Source: an uncultured Oscillospiraceae bacterium (lineage in GTDB: Bacteria; Bacillota; Clostridia; Oscillospirales; Ruminococcaceae). From it: a stretch of DNA of 11,127 nt. Positions 6,909 through 11,127 of this stretch are shown here, piece after piece. The stretch lies in the NCBI GenBank assembly GCA_910578965.1, contig CAJTSP010000087.1:1-11127 (forward strand). Direction: 5' to 3'. Under the pieces are notes generated by a model. The model saw only the letters and a program-made list of their open reading frames with translations. It made no database searches and was not told the DNA's origin. Within the stretch, counting starts at the first letter, position 1. Every line of letters starts with the position of its first letter. A program made the position numbers and the translations under genes.

Positions 6909-7296
6909 TCCCCCTGGTTTCTGATAAGACAGGGCGGGACGCAATGACGCTTTTTTGCCCGGCCAGCTTCCCGCCCGCTGCGCCGGCCTTTGGAGCCGTG
7001 GGCCGTTTTCTGCCCGGCTTTTTCGTGTTTTTTGCCGCAAAAGTTTATACTTTTTGTTGAATTCCTCTTCATTTATCCAAAACACAGCAAGGACGACGTC
7101 TGCTGGACGCCGCCCTTTTTTGACCGCTTTTTGCATTTTTACAGTTTCGATACATCCCGATGCAGACTTTGAGCGTCCGCCCGCCGTATGCTGAAAGCAG
7201 GGCGGCCGGGGCAAAGGCTCTGGACGGCGCTTCTGCCAAAAGCGCCGCTGCAAACCGGTTCTGTGCGGCCCATCCCCCAAAAAGGAGGCCCCCGCC
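6909..7296. other. 388-base gene-free stretch between Res and the C39 peptidase gene
   Basis: No credible gene is seen; open frames here are short or run antisense through neighbouring genes and lack family features. It contains an AT-richer patch at about 7030-7080, the hairpin at 7089-7121 and, at its end, the ribosome site of the next gene (GGAGG 7284-7288). TATACT (7046-7051) resembles a -10 box but has no acceptable -35 partner, and TTGACC (7120-7125) lacks a good -10. It marks the end of the restriction operon. Confidence 0.6.
7089..7121 (+). terminator. Hairpin with T-run behind the Res operon (possible terminator)
   Basis: Arms 7089-7100 and 7106-7117 pair around the loop TGCTG and are followed by a run of six T (7116-7121, overlapping the base of the stem). 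In + strand RNA the 12-position stem has two A-C mismatches; in the opposite-strand RNA the same positions become G-U pairs and the stem is complete. The T-run suggests termination of the Res transcript, about 180 bases after its stop. The mismatches leave this uncertain. Confidence 0.45.
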
Positions 7297-8241
7297 ATGA
7301 ATACTGGCACCATCCTTTTACAGCCCGCCCGTTCCCGCCGCCCGCACACCGAGGGTGCGCGCCGCGGTACGCCGCGCGCCGCCATGGCCCGGCAGGCGGC
7401 CTATGCCCCGGCCTGCGGGCACGCGTACCCGTCCGGCGGCGGCTGCCTACCCGGCCCGGCCCTTGGCCGCCGCACCGCACACCGCCGCCGCAAAAGGCAA
7501 GAGCGCCGCCGTCGGGCGGCGCGGCGGCTGCTGGCCTTGCTGCTGCTGACCCTTGGGCTGGGCGGGCTTTTGGCCCTGCATGGCTTTGCACCGGGCCTGG
7601 CCGTCTGGCCGGGCGAGGCGGCAGAGCCGGCGGCCATTCCGGAGGGCCGGCCGCTGGAGCTGCTAAAGCAACGGCCGCTGCTGCCCAACGGCTGCGAGGC
7701 CGCCAGCATCGCCATGCTGCTGGGCTGGGCCGGCGCACCGGTGGGGATGGACGAGCTGTTTTTTGAGCACTTCCCCCGGGCGGCTTTTTCGTACATGGGA
7801 GGCGACCGGTTTGGCCCCGACCCCGAGGAGGCCTACGCCGGCGACGCCTCGAGCGAGCGGGGCGGCTGGTACTGCTTTGAAGGCCCGGCTGCCGAGGGGG
7901 CCAACGCCTTTTTGGCCGCACAGGGCAGCGCACGCAGAGCCCGGGCCCTGTACGGGCTGGACCGCGAAACGCTCAACGGATACCTAAACGCAGAGGTGCC
8001 CCTGGCGGTGTGGGTAACCTGCGGCTACGAGCAGCCCCGCGCCAGCAGCTTTAGCTGGGTGCTGCCAAACGGCAGCCGCTATGCCCCCTATGCCAACCTG
8101 CACTGCGTAGTGCTGGCCGGCAGGCAGGAGGGAGGCCTTTACCGCATTGCCGACCCTCTTGAGGGCTGGCAGGCAGTAAGCCCGGAGCTTTTTTGGCAAA
8201 GCTTTGCGGCCATGGGCGGCCGGGCGGTGGTCATCGAGTAG
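7297..8241 (+). CDS. Membrane-anchored C39-family cysteine peptidase homologue
   Basis: 314-residue predicted membrane-anchored papain-like peptidase of the C39_2 type. The signature is QRPLLPNGCEAASIAMLL (125-142): Gln125 would form the oxyanion hole and Cys133 be the nucleophile. His269 in NLHCVVLAG and Asp286 in YRIADPLEGW complete a plausible triad. A single hydrophobic segment (about 79-95, LALLLLTLGLGGLLAL) follows an Arg-rich stretch (58-77), giving an N-in, C-out topology with the catalytic domain outside the membrane. The first ~75 residues, rich in Arg, Pro, Ala and Gly, are unusually long for a leader and show no recognised domain. The ATG is well supported by GGAGG at 7284-7288, 8 bases upstream. 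The substrate is unknown; it differs from bacteriocin-processing C39 domains, which are fused to ABC transporters. Base composition matches the GC-rich flanks, not the restriction operon. It is followed by convergent terminators. Confidence 0.82.
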   Translation: MNTGTILLQPARSRRPHTEGARRGTPRAAMARQAAYAPACGHAYPSGGGCLPGPALGRRTAHRRRKRQERRRRAARRLLALLLLTLGLGGLLALHGFAPGLAVWPGEAAEPAAIPEGRPLELLKQRPLLPNGCEAASIAMLLGWAGAPVGMDELFFEHFPRAAFSYMGGDRFGPDPEEAYAGDASSERGGWYCFEGPAAEGANAFLAAQGSARRARALYGLDRETLNGYLNAEVPLAVWVTCGYEQPRASSFSWVLPNGSRYAPYANLHCVVLAGRQEGGLYRIADPLEGWQAVSPELFWQSFAAMGGRAVVIE

Positions 8242-8270
8242 CCGGCCCCCCTTTCTGCACGGAAAAAACT

Positions 8271-8314
8271 GCGCCCCGAGCGGCCTTTAGCCGCCCGGGG
8301 CGCCCGCGATTTTT
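8271..8314 (+). terminator. Strong hairpin ending the peptidase gene transcript; also serves the minus strand
   Basis: Arms 8271-8284 and 8290-8303 pair over 14 positions with one A-C mismatch around the 5-base loop CTTTA, very GC-rich. On the + strand the T-run (8310-8314) begins six bases after the stem. On the minus strand, which terminates the EamA gene, the stem is followed after two bases by six T (complement of 8263-8268), the better terminator of the two. A bidirectional terminator between converging genes is the simplest reading. Confidence 0.75.
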
Positions 8315-8315
8315 G

Positions 8316-8350
8316 AAAAAGCCCGCACAGACGCCGGTCCGCTCTGCGCG
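8316..8350 (-). terminator. Additional terminator-like hairpin behind the EamA gene
   Basis: On the minus strand, 8350-8343 pairs with 8331-8324 over 8 positions including one G-U, with an 11-base loop. GGC and then five T (complement of 8320-8316) follow. It begins 10 bases past the EamA stop codon and precedes the stronger hairpin, so termination may occur in tandem. Confidence 0.5.
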
Positions 8351-8360
8351 CAACCGTTTT

Positions 8361-9275
8361 TTAAGAGGCGTCTGGCCTTTTGCCGGGAAGCTGGGTAAGC
8401 ACAATCGCCGCAAAAATCAGCGCGCAGCCAAAAAGCTCCCGCAGCGAAAGGGCCTGGCGCAGCACCACCCAGCCGGCCAGCACCGAAAAGACCGATTCAA
8501 GGCTGAGCACCAGGCTGGCAATGGTAGGATCCAGCCCCTTTTGGGCCACCGTCTGCAAGGTATACCCTACCCCGCAGGATAGCACCCCGGCGTAAAGGAG
8601 GGGCGCCCAGCTCGCAAGGATGCCGGCGAGGGTGGGCCGCTCAAAAAGCAGCGCCGCCGCAAGGCAGATGCCGCCCGCCACAAAAAACTGGATGCAGGAC
8701 ATCCGTACCCCGTCTACCAGGGGGGAAAATCGGTCGATGAGCAAGATATGGAAGCTGAACATCAGGCTGCCCAGCAGCAGCAGCGTCTCGCCGCGGCCGA
8801 TGCCAAGCTGTTCCGGCCGGCAGAGCAGGTAAAAGCCCGCTACTGCCAGCACTACCCCGGCCCAAACCTGAGGGCCGGGCTTTTTGCGCCAAAAGATGCC
8901 GAGCACCGGCACAATAACAATGTACATGGCGGTTAAAAAGCCCGCCTTGCCCACGGTGGTGTACTGGATGCCCGCCTGCTGCAGGCTGGAGCCTGCCGTA
9001 AGCGCCAGCCCGCAGAGCAGCCCGCCCTGCCAGAGCGCCCGACGACCGGCCGGGCCTTTGGGGGCGCGGCTGGGCTCGCCGTTTTTTTTGGCCAAGCCGT
9101 CCAGCAGGGGGATACAGGGCAGCAACACCAGCCCGCCAATGATGCTGCGCACCCCGTTAAAGGTAAAGGGCCCTACATGCTCCATGCCTACGCTCTGGGC
9201 CACAAAGGCCGCGCCCCAGATCAGGGCGGTAAGGGCCAGCAGCAAAAGCCGCCGGGTTTGCTGTGCTTTTGTCAC
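8361..9275 (-). CDS. EamA/DMT-superfamily transporter
   Basis: 304-residue integral membrane protein with ten predicted hydrophobic segments (roughly 10-30, 38-58, 80-98, 108-128, 137-152, 161-181, 191-210, 217-236, 246-270, 278-296), the layout of two EamA repeats. Family features include TALIWGAAFVAQSVGMEHVG near the N-terminus, the repeat-end stretch GFLTAMYIVIVPVLGIF and the second-repeat motif LSLESVFSVLAGWVVL. Members move metabolites such as amino acids, nucleotides or drugs across the inner membrane; the substrate here cannot be told. The start is GTG, placed directly after the TAA of the lipoprotein gene (TAAGTG, no bases between), implying coupled translation; its own ribosome site within the upstream coding end is weak. 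The next in-frame ATG (codon 31) would remove the first membrane segment, so the GTG is preferred. Two terminator-like hairpins follow. Confidence 0.92.
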   Translation of the reverse strand: MTKAQQTRRLLLLALTALIWGAAFVAQSVGMEHVGPFTFNGVRSIIGGLVLLPCIPLLDGLAKKNGEPSRAPKGPAGRRALWQGGLLCGLALTAGSSLQQAGIQYTTVGKAGFLTAMYIVIVPVLGIFWRKKPGPQVWAGVVLAVAGFYLLCRPEQLGIGRGETLLLLGSLMFSFHILLIDRFSPLVDGVRMSCIQFFVAGGICLAAALLFERPTLAGILASWAPLLYAGVLSCGVGYTLQTVAQKGLDPTIASLVLSLESVFSVLAGWVVLRQALSLRELFGCALIFAAIVLTQLPGKRPDAS

Positions 9276-9857
9276 TTACTCTTCGCCCCCGCCTTCCTGG
9301 CCATTTTCGTCATCGTCTGCGTCTGCGCTGGCAAGCCCTCGCACCGCCATGCTGCCGGTAATATAAAATTTGCTGCTGTCATACGCGAGGGTAAGCTTGT
9401 ACCGCGCGCCGGGGACAAGCCCGCTGAAGCTGCCGGTGTACCACTGGCCATCCGCCGTCAGGGCAAGGGTGCTGCCCTCGGTATACACCGTGGTGCCGTA
9501 ATCGGTCTGCCGCCAAAGCGAGACCCGGTAGCCAAACAGGCTTTCGCTCTCGGTGGTGGCCCGGGCGTCGATGGTGATGCTGCTGCCCGCCGGGGTAAAA
9601 TAGGGGGTGCTGCGGTTCTGGATGCCGTTGAACATCACCCCCAGGGTATCGCCGTTCACCTCGGTGGCAAAGCGGGCCGCCTGGTCGAACCCCTCTGAAA
9701 ATTCCGGCCCGCTGCCGCCTAAGACGGCCTGGATCTCCTTGCTGGGCTCCTGTGCGGGCTCTTCGTCCTCCTGTTTGCCGCAGCCGGCCAGCAGCCCCAT
9801 GCAGAGCGCAAGGGCCAGCGCGAGGGCCAGCAGCCGGCACGGATGCCGTTGGTTCAT
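9276..9857 (-). CDS. Small secreted lipoprotein of unknown function
   Basis: 193-residue predicted lipoprotein. A signal sequence (MNQRHPCRLLALALALALCM) leads to a lipobox LLAGC with the lipidated Cys at 26, so the mature protein should be anchored to the outer face of the membrane. A Glu-rich linker (about 28-42) is followed by a compact domain rich in Ser, Thr, Tyr and Gly (about 50-170) that reads like a beta-sandwich; I do not recognise its family. The C-terminus is strongly acidic (ADADDDENGQEGGGEE). The ATG has an AAGGTGGG ribosome site and the gene has its own promoter 73 bases upstream. It directly abuts the EamA transporter gene. A substrate-binding role for that transporter is possible but unsupported, since EamA carriers normally work alone. 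Confidence 0.8.
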   Translation of the reverse strand: MNQRHPCRLLALALALALCMGLLAGCGKQEDEEPAQEPSKEIQAVLGGSGPEFSEGFDQAARFATEVNGDTLGVMFNGIQNRSTPYFTPAGSSITIDARATTESESLFGYRVSLWRQTDYGTTVYTEGSTLALTADGQWYTGSFSGLVPGARYKLTLAYDSSKFYITGSMAVRGLASADADDDENGQEGGGEE

Positions 9858-9929
9858 GTGTATCCCACCTTTTTACGGTTTGATTTTCTCTGTTTGGGCA
9901 AACGGCTGCGCCGATTGCCGCCCATGGCT

Positions 9930-9958
9930 ATTATAGCCGGGGTTTGCGCGGCATACAA
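9930..9958 (-). promoter_or_regulatory. Sigma-A type promoter for the lipoprotein-EamA transcript
   Basis: On the minus strand TTGTAT (9958-9953), a 17-base spacer and a perfect TATAAT (9935-9930) lie upstream of the lipoprotein gene, giving a leader of roughly 65 bases. The -35 matches the consensus only at TTG. The -10 sits inside a 13-base palindrome (9926-9938, arms GGCTAT and ATAGCC). Confidence 0.6.
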
Positions 9959-9974
9959 GGGCCCGCCGGCTTTT

Positions 9975-11127
9975 TTAGCCTGCGTTGGCCGCAGCCAGGG
10001 CCGCGCCCTCGCTCGATGCAAGCTCGGCCCAATCGTTTGTGCGAAACAAAAAGTCGTACCGGTAAAGGGCGTAGCCGTCTGCACCGCACTCCCGGCCGGT
10101 ACCCACCATATCGGCCAGGGTATGACCGGTCTGCCAGCCGGAGGTTGCCGCGTCGTAATTGCCGCCGTCGCCCTCCCCAATGCGGTAGGCGCCCAGCCCA
10201 AAATAAAGGGCCACGCTGGGCGCGCGCTGCATGCCGGCCCACTCGGCGCTGATGTTTTCAAAGGCATACCGGGTGCTGCCGCCCCGGGTGGTGTAGCCAT
10301 ACCCCCAGTAGAGCTGGGGCAGCACATAATCCACATAGCCGCCCTGGCGCATCCAGAGGCTTACGTCGCTGTACTGGCCGTTGTAGTTGTTGTCCGGGTT
10401 GCCCTGGGGGCTGATGCCAAACACCGCCGCCGGCCGCTGCGCCTTTACAGCGTCGTAGCAGGCGCGCACCAGGGTATTGACATTCTGGCGCCGCCAGTCG
10501 TCCAGGCTGAGGCCGCCGCCGGCCGCCTGGTACTCGGCCGCGTCAAAGGCGGGATCGGTGGTGGGGTAAAAATAGTCGTCAAAATGGATGCCGTCCACCG
10601 GGTAGTTTTGCAAAATCTCCTCTACCCCCTGCACGATATACCGCTGCACCTCGGGGTTTGAGGGGTCAAAGTAAAGCCCTTCCTGCGCCTGCTTGACCCA
10701 TTCCGGGTGGAGCACGGCCGGGCTACTGGCCGCCAGCTCGCCGGCCGGGTTCTCACCGTTCAGCCGCACCCGGTAGGGATTGAGCCAGGCCTCCAGCCGC
10801 AGCCCCCGGGCGTGGGCAAGCTCGGTCAGCACGGCCAGCGGGTCAAAGCCGGGGGCCTGCCCCTGGGCGCCGGTGCACAAATGGCTCCAGGGGAACAGCG
10901 CGCTCTCGTACAGCGCGTCGGCAAAGGGGCGCACCTGCGCAATGACCGTGTTGAGGCCCAGGGCGGCGCAGTTGTCCAGCATGACCGACGCGTCCCGGCG
11001 GAAGGCCTCCTCGCTCGAAAAATCCACTGCCTCCCATTCAAGATAGCTGATCCACATGGCGCGGTATTCTCCCGAAAGGGGGGCGGCGGGGGCGTCCCCC
11101 GAATTGCCGCCGGGCGCGGAGGAGGCG
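9975..11127 (-). CDS. GHL10 / DUF187 family glycoside hydrolase (C-terminal part, 5' truncated by window)
   Basis: Predicted extracellular glycoside hydrolase-like protein with the GHL10 (DUF187, YngK-like) TIM-barrel fold. An ATG at 11057 is not the true start: the frame stays open to the right edge and the preceding codons encode SGEYRA, which joins MWISYLEW in the family's usual first strand. Counting from that Met, conserved stretches are TVIAQVRPFADALYES (37-52), EAWLNPYRV (89-97), DGIHFDDYFYPT (155-166, likely acidic active-site residues), GISPQGN (214-220) and YVDYVLPQLYW (241-251). The unseen N-terminus may hold a signal sequence; the codons before the barrel encode a Pro/Ala/Gly/Ser linker. 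Homologues act on cell-wall or other polysaccharides; the substrate is not shown here. The stop is TAA at 9975, and 117 bases with a promoter separate it from the lipoprotein gene. Confidence 0.92.
   Translation of the reverse strand, partial: ASSAPGGNSGDAPAAPLSGEYRAMWISYLEWEAVDFSSEEAFRRDASVMLDNCAALGLNTVIAQVRPFADALYESALFPWSHLCTGAQGQAPGFDPLAVLTELAHARGLRLEAWLNPYRVRLNGENPAGELAASSPAVLHPEWVKQAQEGLYFDPSNPEVQRYIVQGVEEILQNYPVDGIHFDDYFYPTTDPAFDAAEYQAAGGGLSLDDWRRQNVNTLVRACYDAVKAQRPAAVFGISPQGNPDNNYNGQYSDVSLWMRQGGYVDYVLPQLYWGYGYTTRGGSTRYAFENISAEWAGMQRAPSVALYFGLGAYRIGEGDGGNYDAATSGWQTGHTLADMVGTGRECGADGYALYRYDFLFRTNDWAELASSEGAALAAANAG

Noticed and set aside
995..6964. Similar short sequences flanking the restriction operon (GCTTTTTGCCGGCC at 995-1008 and GCTTTTTTGCCCGGCC at 6949-6964) as insertion-site repeats
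   Set aside because: They differ by two length changes, are low-complexity GC-rich words, and no integrase or transposase is nearby; chance is the simpler explanation.
7046..7051. TATACT as the -10 box of a promoter for the peptidase gene
   Set aside because: No -35 element lies at 16-18 bases upstream, and it is about 250 bases before the start codon with a hairpin in between.
6564..7933. Long minus-strand open frames (about 264-273 codons) across the Res end, the gap and the peptidase gene
   Set aside because: They are Arg/Pro/Ala-rich antisense shadows in high-GC DNA with no domain, no ribosome site and extensive overlap with well-supported genes.
9843..10661. A 272-codon plus-strand open frame over the lipoprotein start and the GHL10 gene
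   Set aside because: It is antisense to a hydrolase with many conserved family motifs and its own translation is low-complexity without recognisable features.

Overview
The window looks like chromosome of a GC-rich anaerobic Bacillota, most likely a gut Clostridia of the Oscillospiraceae/Ruminococcaceae type. This rests on strong AGGAGG-type ribosome sites, a Gram-positive-style lipoprotein, a heterodimer-type ABC exporter half, a GHL10/DUF187 glycoside hydrolase and high-GC flanking genes. No rRNA, tRNA, CRISPR array, transposase or integrase was seen.

Layout. At the left edge, 1-938 (+) is the 3' part of an ABC exporter gene with its complete nucleotide-binding domain. From 1048 to 6908 (+) lies a compact, translationally coupled operon: two tandem type III-type DNA methyltransferase genes (Mod1, Mod2) followed by one type III restriction helicase-nuclease (Res). 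The three genes overlap by 11 and 8 bases. A gene-free gap of 388 bases (6909-7296) holds one clear hairpin. Next is a membrane-anchored C39-family cysteine peptidase homologue (7297-8241, +). It faces a minus-strand group across a pair of terminator-like hairpins. That group, in transcription order, is a GHL10/DUF187 hydrolase running in from the right edge, then a promoter, a lipoprotein and an EamA/DMT transporter.

The most interesting part is the restriction-modification operon. Mod1 and Mod2 share start and end sequences but have unrelated central target-recognition regions, and they are followed by a single Res. This predicts one nuclease serving two DNA specificities, and possibly a mixed Mod1-Mod2 dimer. 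The shared ends form direct repeats of about 86-87% identity, except for a sharply bounded 364-base stretch with only 3 mismatches, which looks like a recent gene-conversion tract. The repeats could also collapse the locus to one mod gene or expand it. The target-recognition parts look more AT-rich than their surroundings, which fits cassette-like acquisition.

The flanking genes appear to be ordinary transport and envelope functions with no visible mechanistic link to the restriction system.
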